A stretch of 12,873 nt of DNA from SHZI01 sp964371995 (GCA_964371995.1 CAYJPG010000084.1:1-12873); one strand, 5' to 3'; shown: positions 1 to 7,942, counted from the stretch's first letter. The notes: generated by a model not told the origin, from the sequence alone. Made by a program: numbers and translations.

Positions 1-27
1 ATCCCGGGGTTTTCAAGAGGTCCAGCC

Positions 28-351
28 ATGCCTATTTTCGACTACCAGTGTGAAGCCTGCGGTCATCACTTCGACATCCTGCAAAAGGTCGGCGAGGGTG
101 CGCTGCGCAAGTGCCCCGAGTGCGGCAAGCTCAAGCTGCGCAAGCTGCTGTCGGCGCCGAGTTTTCATCTCAAGGGCGGTGGCTGGTACAAGACCCCGCC
201 CAGCGAGGGCAAGTCCGACAGCAAGTCAGAGGCCACGCCGAAGAAGGGCCACAACCTCGATAGCGACAAGGGCCATAGCCACGACAAGGGCCACAGTCAT
301 GGTCCGGGCGGCCATACGCACAGCCACGGCGAAGGCGGTCACAAGCACTGA
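28..351 (+). CDS. FmdB-type zinc-ribbon protein with histidine-rich C-terminal tail
   Basis: The 107-residue protein opens with the FmdB/CxxC_CxxC_SSSS regulatory-domain pattern: MPIFDYQC at the N-terminus, then two CxxC pairs (Cys8/Cys11 and Cys29/Cys32) that should bind one zinc ion. The FSAPSF-like segment of the family appears as LLSAPSFHLKGGGWY (residues 40-54). Family members are small putative regulators of unproven function and are often found just upstream of aspS in proteobacteria, as here. From residue 75 to the end the protein is a Gly/His/Ser/Lys tail with 10 histidines in 33 residues, including two DKGHSH copies; this could bind Ni, Zn or Co, but that is inference. The start ATG follows a good Shine-Dalgarno (AAGAGG, 15-20) at 7 bases. 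The stop is 33 bases before aspS, so the two are probably co-transcribed. The family assignment is firm; the function is not known. Confidence 0.9.
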   Translation: MPIFDYQCEACGHHFDILQKVGEGALRKCPECGKLKLRKLLSAPSFHLKGGGWYKTPPSEGKSDSKSEATPKKGHNLDSDKGHSHDKGHSHGPGGHTHSHGEGGHKH

Positions 352-384
352 TTTTCGGGCACTGAGTTTCAGGTAATTTCGAGC

Positions 385-2163
385 ATGCGCACGCACTATT
401 GTGGCGACGTCAACGCCACAGCTATTGGTCAGCAGATCACCGTCGCCGGCTGGGTTCATCGCCGCCGCGATCACGGTGGTGTGATATTCATCGATCTGCG
501 CGACCGCGAAGGTCTGCTGCAGGTGGTCTTCGATCCCTCCGCGCCGGTGGTCTTCGCGGCCGGCGAGAAGCTGCGCGGCGAGTACGTGGTGTCGGTGCGC
601 GGCACCGTCCGCCACCGTCCCGAGGGCACCGTGAATACCAGGCTGGCCACCGGCGAAGTAGAGCTGCTCGCCACCGAGGTGACGCTGCTCAACAGTTCCG
701 AAACCCCGCCTTTCCATCACGACGAGGAAGTCTCGGAAGAGCTGCGCCTGCGCTACCGCTATCTCGACCTGCGCCGCGAAGAGATGACGCAGCGCCTGCG
801 GCTGCGTCACAAGGTAACGCAGGCCATGCGTGCCTTCCTCGACGGCAACGGCTTCATCGACATCGAGACGCCGATGCTGACGCGCACCACGCCGGAAGGC
901 GCGCGCGATTACATCGTGCCGAGCCGCACGCATCCGGGTGAATTCTTCGCCCTGCCGCAGTCACCGCAGCTCTTCAAGCAGATCCTGATGATTTCGGGAT
1001 TTGACCGCTACTATCAGATCGCGCGCTGTTTCCGTGACGAAGACCTGCGCGCCGACCGTCAGCCGGAATTTACCCAGCTCGATATCGAAACCTCCTTCAT
1101 GGACGAAAACGCGTTCATGACGCTGATGGAAACGCTGATCCGTCACCTGTTCAAGGATGCGATCGGTGTCGATCTGCCACCCTTGCCGCGCATGACCTGG
1201 GCAGAAGCCGTCGATCGCTACGGCATCGACCGGCCGGATCTCAGCATTCCGCTGGAGCTGGTCGAAGTCGCCGACCTGATGAGCGGCGTCGAGTTCAAGG
1301 TCTTTGCCGGGCCGGCCGCTGATCCCGATGGTCGCGTGGCTGCGCTGAAGATCCCCGACGGCGCAAAACTCACGCGCAAGGAGATCGACGACTACACGGC
1401 CTTTATCACCCAGTACGGCGCCAGGGGTCTCGCCTACATCAAGGTCAACGAGATCGCGAAGGGCCGCGATGGCCTGCAGTCGCCGATCATGAAGTTCCTG
1501 CCCGATGCGACCGTGCAGGGGCTGATCGAACGTCTCGCGCTGAAAGACGGCGACCTGGTGTTCTTCGGTGCCGACAAGAAAAAAGTCGTCAACGATTCGC
1601 TGGCCGCGCTGCGCGTGAAGATCGGCCACGATCTGAAGCTCGCGAAGCCGGGCTGGCATCCGCTCTGGGTCGTCGACTTCCCTATGTTCGAATGGGACCC
1701 GAAAGAAAAGCGCTGGGGCGCGTTGCATCATCCCTTTACCGCGCCATCCATAGATGACATTGCGGCGCTGGAGAAAGAGCCGGGTAAGGCCCTCTCGCGC
1801 GCCTACGACATGGTGCTGAACGGCACGGAGGTCGGCGGCGGTTCAATCCGTATCCACACTTCGGCCATGCAGTCGGCCGTGTTCCGCATCCTTGGCATCA
1901 CTGACGAGGAAGCTGAAAGCAAGTTCGGCTTCCTGCTGCGCGCGCTGAAGTTCGGCGCGCCACCGCACGGTGGCATGGCTTTCGGTCTCGATCGCCTGGT
2001 GATGCTCATGGCCGGTGCGAGCAGCATTCGCGACGTGATCGCCTTTCCGAAGACGCAGAGCGCGAGCTGCCTGCTCTCCGAGGCGCCGGGGCCGGTGTCG
2101 GCGCAGCAGCTGCGCGAGACCGGGATCCGCATCCGCGAGATTGCCAAGCCGGCAGCAAACTAG
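385..2163 (+). CDS. aspS: Aspartyl-tRNA synthetase, bacterial type, probably non-discriminating
   Basis: The 592-residue class II synthetase charges tRNA-Asp with aspartate in the cytoplasm. The length matches bacterial AspRS (about 590). The N-terminal OB-fold anticodon-binding domain spans about residues 1-105 (GWVHRRRDHGG at 22-32). Class II motif 2 is RCFRDEDLRADRQPEFTQLD (214-233) and motif 3 includes GLDR (534-537). The bacterial GAD insertion lies at about 285-415, and VGGGSIRIH is part of the active-site core. His30 and Gly81 match the positions (H31/G81 in Pseudomonas aeruginosa) linked to relaxed tRNA specificity, whereas E. coli has Leu and Lys. The enzyme is therefore predicted to charge both tRNA-Asp and tRNA-Asn. 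The ATG start aligns with the family N-terminus (MRTHYCG); the upstream AGG at 371-373 is a weak ribosome site. The hydrolase gene begins about 10 bases after its stop. Confidence 0.97.
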   Translation: MRTHYCGDVNATAIGQQITVAGWVHRRRDHGGVIFIDLRDREGLLQVVFDPSAPVVFAAGEKLRGEYVVSVRGTVRHRPEGTVNTRLATGEVELLATEVTLLNSSETPPFHHDEEVSEELRLRYRYLDLRREEMTQRLRLRHKVTQAMRAFLDGNGFIDIETPMLTRTTPEGARDYIVPSRTHPGEFFALPQSPQLFKQILMISGFDRYYQIARCFRDEDLRADRQPEFTQLDIETSFMDENAFMTLMETLIRHLFKDAIGVDLPPLPRMTWAEAVDRYGIDRPDLSIPLELVEVADLMSGVEFKVFAGPAADPDGRVAALKIPDGAKLTRKEIDDYTAFITQYGARGLAYIKVNEIAKGRDGLQSPIMKFLPDATVQGLIERLALKDGDLVFFGADKKKVVNDSLAALRVKIGHDLKLAKPGWHPLWVVDFPMFEWDPKEKRWGALHHPFTAPSIDDIAALEKEPGKALSRAYDMVLNGTEVGGGSIRIHTSAMQSAVFRILGITDEEAESKFGFLLRALKFGAPPHGGMAFGLDRLVMLMAGASSIRDVIAFPKTQSASCLLSEAPGPVSAQQLRETGIRIREIAKPAAN

Positions 2164-2172
2164 GCACGGCCG

Positions 2173-2844
2173 GTGGTGGACGTGCCCGCTGAAACCGTCG
2201 TCGTCATCCATGGCTTGTGGATGAATGGCGCCGAGGCGGGCCTCCTGCGGCATCGGCTCAGCGACGAGCACGGCTATCCGACCGAACTCTTCCAGTACGG
2301 CACCTTCGGTGCCGACTTCAGTACCAACGCCGATCGCCTGCGCGCCTTTCTCGACACCCTCAAATCGCCAACGCTGCATCTGGTCGGCCACAGCACCGGT
2401 GGCCTGATGGCGCTGGTTGCGCTCAAGCGCCGGCCGCTCGCCAAACCGGGGCGTATCGTGTGCCTCGGCTCACCGCTCCGCGGCAGCATGGCCGCCGACC
2501 AGCTGGCAAGGCTCGGCGAGCTGGGCGCGGCGGTCCTCGGCCAGACCGGTCGCGAGGGACTGCTCGGCCAGCTGCTGCAGCGCTATGACGGTGGCCGCGA
2601 GGTCGGTGTGATCGCCGGTACCATGAGCGTCGGTCCCGCCATGATGCTCGGGATATTGCCTGAGCCCAATGACGGCACCATCGCGGTGGTCGAGACCGAG
2701 TTGCCGGGTATCAAGGCGCATATGACCTATCCGGTGACCCATACCGGCTTGCTGATCTCGCCGGAAGTCGCCAGCCAGACGGCATTTTTTCTAAGACATG
2801 GCATGTTCAATCGACAGGGAAGCGCAGATGCCCAGATTCAGTGA
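2173..2844 (+). CDS. Alpha/beta-hydrolase fold esterase/lipase-like protein
   Basis: The 223-residue protein has a complete serine-hydrolase triad in the expected order. The oxyanion-side motif VVVIHGLWMNG is at residues 9-19, the nucleophile elbow GHSTGG places Ser74, PNDGTI places Asp167, and PVTHTGLL places His190. This suggests a carboxylesterase, lipase or related hydrolase. No signal peptide or membrane segment is visible, so it is probably cytoplasmic; the substrate cannot be told from sequence. The start is uncertain: GTG at 2173 or GTG at 2176, only 9-12 bases after the aspS stop and without an obvious Shine-Dalgarno, so translational coupling to aspS is likely. Its 3' end overlaps the downstream SDR gene by 17 bases. 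Together these point to an aspS-hydrolase-SDR operon. No frameshift is seen. The fold assignment is confident, the function is not. Confidence 0.85.
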   Translation: MVDVPAETVVVIHGLWMNGAEAGLLRHRLSDEHGYPTELFQYGTFGADFSTNADRLRAFLDTLKSPTLHLVGHSTGGLMALVALKRRPLAKPGRIVCLGSPLRGSMAADQLARLGELGAAVLGQTGREGLLGQLLQRYDGGREVGVIAGTMSVGPAMMLGILPEPNDGTIAVVETELPGIKAHMTYPVTHTGLLISPEVASQTAFFLRHGMFNRQGSADAQIQ

Positions 2845-3586
2845 CAAGGTTGTACTCATCACCGGCGCGCTCGGCGGCATCGGTGCGGCAACGGTGCAGT
2901 GGTTTGCGAAGGGTGGCGCCCGTCTCGCGCTGACCGACATCAACAAGGCGGCGACCGATGTGCCTGCGGCCATCACCGCCGGCGCGGCCGAAACCGCGTT
3001 CTGGCCGGCTGACCTCAGCCAGCAGGCCGAGGTGGATGCGCTGTTCGCCAGCGTGATGGCGCACTACGGCCGTATCGATGTGCTGGTCAACGTGGCCGGC
3101 TTTGACCACGATGCCGGCGTGCCGCTGGAGAAAGTCACGCTTGAGCGTCTGCACAAGAACGTGGACACCAATCTCATCACCTGCTTCCTCTGCTGCCAGG
3201 CCGCAGCGAAGATCATGAAAGAACAGAAGGGTGGGGCGATCGTCAACATGAGTTCGCTCACCTGGCGCGGCAGCCCGATGCAGTTCAGCTACTCGGCCTC
3301 GAAGGGCGGTGTCTACGCGCTGACCCGCACGCTGGCGCTTGCGCTTGGCCGCGACGGTATCCGCGTCAATGCAGTCGCGCCGGCCATGATCGAAGTCGAG
3401 AGCATCACCAAAACCCTGCCGCCCGGGATGTGGGAGAAGATCAAGGCCGGCGTTGGCAGCGGCTATCCGCTCGGCCGCATCGGCCGGCCCGATGAAGTCG
3501 GCGCCGCGATCGCCTTCCTCGCTTCGGATGAAGCCTCGTTCATCACCGGCCAGATCCTCGAAGTGTCGGGCGGCGGGCGGCTGTAA
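2828..3586 (+). CDS. Short-chain dehydrogenase/reductase (classical SDR)
   Basis: The 252-residue NAD(P)-dependent oxidoreductase has all classical SDR signatures. The cofactor glycine motif TGALGGIG is at residues 12-19, NVAG is at 88-91 (usual NNAG), and the active-site Asn is Asn115 (NVDTN). The catalytic Ser is Ser142 (NMSS), with Tyr155 and Lys159 in YSASK. The C-terminus has the usual FITGQ and SGGG segments. Asp37 at the end of the second beta strand favours NAD(H) over NADP(H); this is a family rule, not proof. The substrate is unknown. I chose ATG 2828 (MPRFSDKVVLITG) because it has an upstream AGGGA-like ribosome site (2816-2820) and gives the usual N-terminus; an in-frame ATG at 2798 would add 10 atypical residues. 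It overlaps the hydrolase gene by 17 bases and converges on mutS. Confidence 0.92.
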   Translation: MPRFSDKVVLITGALGGIGAATVQWFAKGGARLALTDINKAATDVPAAITAGAAETAFWPADLSQQAEVDALFASVMAHYGRIDVLVNVAGFDHDAGVPLEKVTLERLHKNVDTNLITCFLCCQAAAKIMKEQKGGAIVNMSSLTWRGSPMQFSYSASKGGVYALTRTLALALGRDGIRVNAVAPAMIEVESITKTLPPGMWEKIKAGVGSGYPLGRIGRPDEVGAAIAFLASDEASFITGQILEVSGGGRL

Positions 3587-3597
3587 CTCGGAAAAAT

Positions 3598-3621
3598 GCG
3601 GCCGTAGGAGCGGCTTCAGCC
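3598..3621. repeat. REP-like GTAG palindrome, truncated by an assembly gap
   Basis: These 24 bases are identical to 12692-12715, about 9 kb away after csrA. The core is GTAGGAGCGGCTTCAGCC, beginning with the GTAG tetranucleotide typical of many REP elements in Xanthomonadales and Pseudomonas. In the intact downstream copy the core closes a hairpin (GCGGCT-TC-AGCCGC); here the second arm breaks off into the N-run at 3622. It sits between the convergent SDR and mutS genes, a usual place for REP sequences, where it may also act as a bidirectional transcription end. The assignment to a REP family is by sequence appearance only. Confidence 0.75.
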
Positions 3622-3631
3622 NNNNNNNNNN
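3622..3631. other. Assembly gap (10 N), true length unknown
   Basis: The run of ten N falls inside the second arm of the REP-like repeat and just before the last visible mutS codons. It is best read as a placeholder, because the other 10-N run in this window (8355-8364) demonstrably stands for a longer stretch. The missing DNA should hold the rest of the palindrome, possibly more repeat copies, and the mutS stop codon. Confidence 0.95.
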
Positions 3632-6213
3632 GTGCCGCCCTCCGCCGGCGCCCCGGGCCGCTTGGATAGCAACCGTTTCAAATCGTAGAGGGCTTGCAGG
3701 GCCTGCTTCGGGCTCAGCTCGTCGGGGTTCAGGGCCGCGAGTGCATTGTGTAGCGGATCGGGTGCCTCGGGTTCTTCAGGGGCGCTGAAATCGAGCTGCT
3801 GCTGCGGGCCATGACGCGCCTTCTCGGTGGCGGACTGGTTTTCCAGATGGTGCAGATAGCGGCGCGCACGGCGGATCACCGCCGGCGGCACGCCGGCGAG
3901 TGCGGCTACCTGCAGCCCATAGCTCTGGTTCGCCGGTCCTTCCTTTACGGCATGCATGAACACCAGCTTGTTGCCGTGCTCGGTGGCGTCGAGGTGCACG
4001 TTGGCGCAGGCGGGCAGCTCTTCGCCCAGCGCGGTCAGCTCGAAATAGTGGGTGGCGAACAGCGTGAAAGCGCGCAGGCTCGTGCCGATGTGGTGTGCGG
4101 TCGCCCAGGCCAGTGACAAACCGTCGAAGGTGCTGGTGCCGCGGCCGATCTCGTCCATCAGCACCAGGCTGTTCGCGGTGGCGTTGTGCAGGATGTTGGC
4201 GGTCTCGGTCATCTCCACCATGAAGGTCGAGCGCCCGCCGGCCAGGTCGTCGGCGGCGCCGATGCGTGTGTAGATGCGATCGAGTGGCCCGATCTCGGCC
4301 GCTTCGGCCGGCACGAAACTGCCGATGTGCGCGAGGATCGCGATCAGCGCTGCCTGGCGCATGTAGGTGGACTTGCCGCCCATGTTTGGCCCGGTGACGA
4401 TCAGCAGCCGTCGTCCGTCGTCCAGTTGCAGATCGTTCGGAATAAACGGTGTGTCCAGCAGCTGCTCGACGACCGGATGACGTCCACCGCGGATGCGCAG
4501 TCCCGGCGCGTCACCGAGTTCCGGCCGGCACCAGTTGAGCGCCTGCGCGCGTTCCGCGAGTGTGACCAGTAGGTCGGTCTCGGCTACCGCCGCCGCCATG
4601 CTGCGCAGTGCCGGCAACACGCCCATCAGCGTGTTGAGCAGGCCGCTATAGAGTTCCTTCTCGCGCGCCAGCGAGCGGTCACGGGCCGACAGCACCTTGC
4701 CCTCGAACTCTTTCAGTTCCGGTGTGATGTAACGCTCGGCGCCCTTGAGCGTCTGGCGGCGCTGGTAATCGTCCGGTGCCTTGCCGGCCTGGCCGCGGCT
4801 CAGTTCGATGTAGTAACCGTGCACGCGGTTGTAGCCGACTTTCAGCGAGGGTAGGCCGGTGCGCGCGCGTTCGCGGCTTTCAAGATCCGTGAGATAGCGG
4901 TCGGCGTGTTCGCTGATGTCGCGCAATTCGTCGAGATTTTCATCGTAGCCCGTCGCGATTACGCCACCATCGCGAATCAGCATCGGCGGATTGTCGATCA
5001 GCGCGCGAGCGAGCAGGGCGTGGGTTTCCGCATGGTCGCCGAGCTGTGCAGACAGCGAGCGCAGCAGCGGCGCCTCGAGTGCGGCGAGCTGCACCTTCAG
5101 TGCTGGCAGCAGCGCGCAGGCGTTGCGCAGCTGGGCCAGGTCGCGCGGCCGCGCCGAGCCGAGTGCGATGCGCGCGAGGATCCGTTCCAGATCGCCGATC
5201 GCCTGCAGTTGTTCGCTTGGCGGTTCCTGTACCGTCGTCCGCAGCGTGTCGAGCGCTGCATAGCGCTCGTTCAGGATCGCCCGGTCGCGCAGCGGCCGGT
5301 TCAGCCAGCGACGCAGCAGACGGCTGCCCATCGTGGTGCCGCAGTGATCGAGCACGCCGGCGAGGCTCGCCGCCGGATCGCCGCCGAGGCTGACTTCGAG
5401 TTCCAGGTTGCGGCGCGTGGCCGCATCCATCTGCAGCGCATCGCTGTGGCGCTCGGCGCTGATCGCTGTGACATGCGGCAGGCTGCTGCGCTGGGTGTCA
5501 CGCACGTACTGCAACAGACAACCTGCAGCACGCAGGCCGTCGCCGAAATCGACGACGCCAAAGCCGGCCAGATCGTGCGTGCCGAACTGCGCGCACAGCA
5601 GCCGGGTCGCCGTCTCGGCATCGAACTGCCAGGGCGGCAGAGCGTGCGTTGCCGTGTCGCCTGTCTGCAGTTCGGCTGAGAGTCCTTCCTCGATCAGCAG
5701 TTCGGCGGGTTTGAGTCTGGCGAGTTCAGCCTGCAGGTCGGCAGCCGTCTCCGGTTCGGCGAGCAGAAAGCGGCCGGCCGAGAGATCCAGCCAGGCGAGA
5801 CCGTGGCCGCGCGCGCTCCGGCACACTGCCGCCACCAGGTTGTCGCGCCGCGCTTCGAGCAAGGCCTCGTCGGTGAGCGTGCCCGGCGTGATGATGCGCA
5901 CCACCTGTCGCTCGACCGGGCCCTTGCTGGTCGCCGGATCGCCGATCTGTTCGCACAGTGCCACCGACTCGCCGGCGCGCACCAGCCGCGCCAGGTACTG
6001 TTCCGCCGCGTGATAGGGCACACCGGCCATCGGAATGGCCTGGCCGGCCGTCTTGCCGCGCGCGGTCAGCGTGATGTCGAGCAGCTTCGCCGCGCGCCGC
6101 GCGTCATCGAAAAACAGCTCGTAGAAATCGCCCATCCGGTAGAACAGCAGGTGCTGCGGATGCTCCGCCTTGATGCGGAGGTACTGCTGCATGACGGGCG
6201 TGTGAGTTTCCAT
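3632..6213 (-). CDS. mutS: DNA mismatch repair protein MutS (3' end lost in gap)
   Basis: MutS recognises mismatches and small loops and starts methyl-directed repair with MutL. About 860 residues are visible; E. coli MutS has 853. The mismatch-binding motif FYRMGDFYE (24-32) has Phe30 and Glu32 for base stacking and contact. Connector, lever and clamp domains follow. The ATPase has Walker A GPNMGGKS (608-615, Lys614) and Walker B MDEIGRG with Asp687 and Glu688, then the STFDG signature. The C-terminal SPKQALQALYDLKRLL matches the helix-turn-helix/tetramerisation tail of E. coli MutS, so the protein is essentially complete when it enters the gap. A TGA read through the N-run at 3616-3618 is not reliable. 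The ATG at 6213 matches the family start (HTPVMQQYL). No Shine-Dalgarno precedes it. The gene is divergent from the glycosyltransferase. Confidence 0.97.
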
Positions 6214-6219
6214 GCCGCA

Positions 6220-6225
6220 ATTCTA
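6220..6225 (-). promoter_or_regulatory. Candidate -10 element for mutS (leaderless start)
   Basis: On the minus strand TAGAAT (5 of 6 matches to TATAAT) ends 6 bases before the mutS ATG. With the usual -10 to start spacing, transcription would begin at or within a base or so of the A of the ATG, which fits the lack of a Shine-Dalgarno. No convincing -35 element lies 16-18 bases upstream. This is a guess from sequence spacing. Confidence 0.35.
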
Positions 6226-6279
6226 GCTGGCCTGCGTCAAGGGGTGCGGGGCGGATCACCGGGTGCCGGGAACTGCCGC

Positions 6280-6285
6280 TATCAT
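6280..6285 (+). promoter_or_regulatory. Candidate -10 element for the glycosyltransferase-pncC operon
   Basis: TATCAT (5 of 6 matches to TATAAT) ends 7 bases before the preferred ATG at 6293, so the transcript may start on or next to the initiation codon. No good -35 is seen at normal spacing. It mirrors the arrangement on the mutS side of the same 79-bp divergent intergenic region. Confidence 0.35.
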
Positions 6286-6292
6286 GGCCGCC

Positions 6293-7390
6293 ATGCACAT
6301 CCTGCACCTCGAAACCGGTCGCCACCTCTATGGCGGGCCGCGCCAGGTCATCGAACTGATGCGCGGCCTCGCAGCGCGCGATGTGCGCTCGACGCTCGCC
6401 TGTCCGACCGGCAGCGCGATTGCGGCGGCGGCAGCGGCGGCGGGTATCGAGGTCGTCACGCACGAGATCGGCGGTGACCTCGATGTGGCCTCGGTGTCTT
6501 TCCTGGTCGCGGAAGTGCGGCGGCTGAAGCCCGACCTGCTGCACGTACACAGCCGGCGCGGCGCCGACATCTTCGGTGGCCTGGCCGCAGCGGTGGCGCA
6601 TATCCCGGCAGTGCTCACCCGGCGGGTGGACAGTCCCGACATGCCGCTGATCGGCACGCTCAAGTATCTGGCCTACGAGCGCGTCGTGGCGATTTCCTCG
6701 GCCGTGCGCGCGCAGCTGGAGAAGCAGGGCGTGCCGGCGACAAAACTTGCCACGATTCGCAGCAGCGTCACAGCCGCGGATTGTGCACCGGTCTGGCCGC
6801 GCGAACAGTTTCTCAGCGCGTTCAATATCGAGCATGGCCAGCGCACGGTGGCGATCGTCGCGCAGCTGATACCGCGCAAGGGTCACGCGCTGTTTCTCAA
6901 GGCCTGGCCGCTGATCCGCGACCAGTGTCCCGATGCCCGCCTGCTGATTTTCGGCAGCGGCCCGCTGGAAGCGGAACTGAAGTCGCGCACCGGCTGGGGC
7001 GGTACCACGACCTTCTGCGGTTTTCGCCCCGACCTGCGCGAATTCCTCGGCCACCTCGATCTGCTCGTCCATCCGGCGCTGCACGAGGGTCTCGGCGTGA
7101 GCCTGCTTGAAGCGCAGGCTGCAGGTGTTGCCATCGTCGCCTTCGCGGCGGGCGGCATACCCGAGGTGGTGGCCGATGGTGAGACCGGCCTCCTGGTGCC
7201 GCCCGGTGATACGGCAGCGCTCGCCGCTGCGGTAATCCGCCTGCTCAGTGATCCCAATCTGCGCCAGCAGTTCGGCGCAGCTGGCCGTAACCGGGTGCGG
7301 AGCCGCTTCGGGCCGCTGCAGATGGTGGACAGTTACATGGCCCTGTACCGACAAGTGCTGGCAGAGGAAAACGGGATGCAAAAATCGTGA
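6293..7390 (+). CDS. GT4-family glycosyltransferase
   Basis: The 365-residue protein has the GT-B two-domain layout of glycosyltransferase family 4. The N-terminal Rossmann domain starts MHILHLETGRHLYGGPRQV, with the Gly-rich acceptor-side loop near residues 13-16. The C-terminal nucleotide-sugar domain has the retaining E-x7-E motif at Glu265 and Glu273 (EGLGVSLLE), followed by GGIPEVVADGETGLLVPPGD, a standard GT4 donor-site segment. It should transfer a sugar from a nucleotide donor to a lipid, polysaccharide or protein; donor and acceptor are unknown. No signal peptide or transmembrane helix is seen. I chose ATG 6293 because the fold starts there; ATG 6284 and an upstream start at 6263 are in frame but add residues of no recognisable fold. 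The 3' end overlaps pncC by 4 bases (GTGA), implying an operon. It may belong to cell-envelope glycan synthesis, but no other such genes are nearby. Confidence 0.9.
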   Translation: MHILHLETGRHLYGGPRQVIELMRGLAARDVRSTLACPTGSAIAAAAAAAGIEVVTHEIGGDLDVASVSFLVAEVRRLKPDLLHVHSRRGADIFGGLAAAVAHIPAVLTRRVDSPDMPLIGTLKYLAYERVVAISSAVRAQLEKQGVPATKLATIRSSVTAADCAPVWPREQFLSAFNIEHGQRTVAIVAQLIPRKGHALFLKAWPLIRDQCPDARLLIFGSGPLEAELKSRTGWGGTTTFCGFRPDLREFLGHLDLLVHPALHEGLGVSLLEAQAAGVAIVAFAAGGIPEVVADGETGLLVPPGDTAALAAAVIRLLSDPNLRQQFGAAGRNRVRSRFGPLQMVDSYMALYRQVLAEENGMQKS

Positions 7391-7884
7391 TACCCACCGA
7401 AGCGGATCTGGCCGCGCTGGTCGAAACACTCGCCGACCGGCTGGCTGCGCAGAATGCGCGCATCGCCACCGCCGAGTCCTGCACCGGCGGCTGGCTCGCC
7501 AAATGCCTGACCGACCGGGCCGGCAGCTCGGCCTGGTTTGAATACGGCTTCGTCACCTACGGCAACGCGGCGAAGCTCGCGCTGCTGGGCGTGGGCGAGG
7601 GCACGCTGGCCGCGCACGGTGCGGTCAGCGAGGAAGTGGCCGAACAGATGGCGATCGGTGCCCGGCTGGCGAGCGGCGCCGAGATCGCCGTGGCCATCAC
7701 CGGCATCGCCGGGCCGGATGGCGGCAGCGCGGACAAGCCGGTCGGCACCGTCTGGCTGGCCTGGACCGGCCCCGGGCCGGTGCTGGAGGCGCAACGGCGC
7801 CAGTTCGAAGGCGACCGGGATGCGATCCGCCGCCAGTCGGTGGCCGCTGCACTCGAGGGCTGCATCGGCCGGCTCGCCAGCTGA
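7387..7884 (+). CDS. pncC: Nicotinamide-nucleotide amidase, standalone CinA C-terminal domain
   Basis: The 165-residue protein is the CinA C-terminal domain alone, the same size as E. coli PncC. PncC deamidates nicotinamide mononucleotide to nicotinate mononucleotide, recycling the NMN that NAD-dependent DNA ligase releases. Visible family motifs are AESCTGGW with Ser31 (proposed nucleophile), GFVTYGNAAK with Tyr58 and Lys63, and ITGIAGPDGGSADKPVGTVW. The N-terminal MoCF-like domain of full CinA is absent, as is normal in this group. The GTG start overlaps the glycosyltransferase stop in GTGA, with a purine-rich AGAGGAAA about 15 bases upstream, so coupling is likely. The position just before recA is widely conserved in proteobacteria. 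Often labelled cinA; pncC is the more precise name. Confidence 0.93.
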   Translation: MIPTEADLAALVETLADRLAAQNARIATAESCTGGWLAKCLTDRAGSSAWFEYGFVTYGNAAKLALLGVGEGTLAAHGAVSEEVAEQMAIGARLASGAEIAVAITGIAGPDGGSADKPVGTVWLAWTGPGPVLEAQRRQFEGDRDAIRRQSVAAALEGCIGRLAS

Positions 7885-7933
7885 ATCGCAGCGAAGTGCC
7901 GGCTTTCGTGCGCCTGTGTGGGCGGGTGAACTG

Positions 7934-7942
7934 TGGAATAAT
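7934..7942 (+). promoter_or_regulatory. Candidate extended -10 promoter for recA
   Basis: TGGAATAAT matches the extended -10 pattern TGn-TATAAT, with one mismatch in the hexamer. Transcription would begin near 7949, leaving a leader of about 26 bases. The sequence 17 bases upstream (CTGTGT, 7914-7919) is a poor -35, which fits an extended -10 promoter. No CTGT-N8-ACAG LexA box is seen in 7885-7975. The ribosome site is a weak CGGA at 7964-7967, 8 bases before the ATG. Confidence 0.4.

Noticed and set aside
961..1731. Open frame of 256 codons antisense to aspS
   Set aside because: No recognisable motif, no ribosome site, and fully inside a conserved synthetase gene.
3616..3618. TGA as the real mutS stop codon
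   Set aside because: It is reached only by reading through ten N of unknown true length and lies inside the REP-like repeat, so the frame across the gap is not known.
6235..6240. TTGACG on the minus strand as a -35 for mutS
   Set aside because: It is only 9 bases from the TAGAAT box; a sigma-70 promoter needs about 17.
6104..7429. Long open frame of 441 codons on the minus strand opposite the glycosyltransferase
   Set aside because: It overlaps a well-supported GT4 gene and the mutS start, and shows no domain pattern. Long antisense frames are expected in high-G+C DNA.
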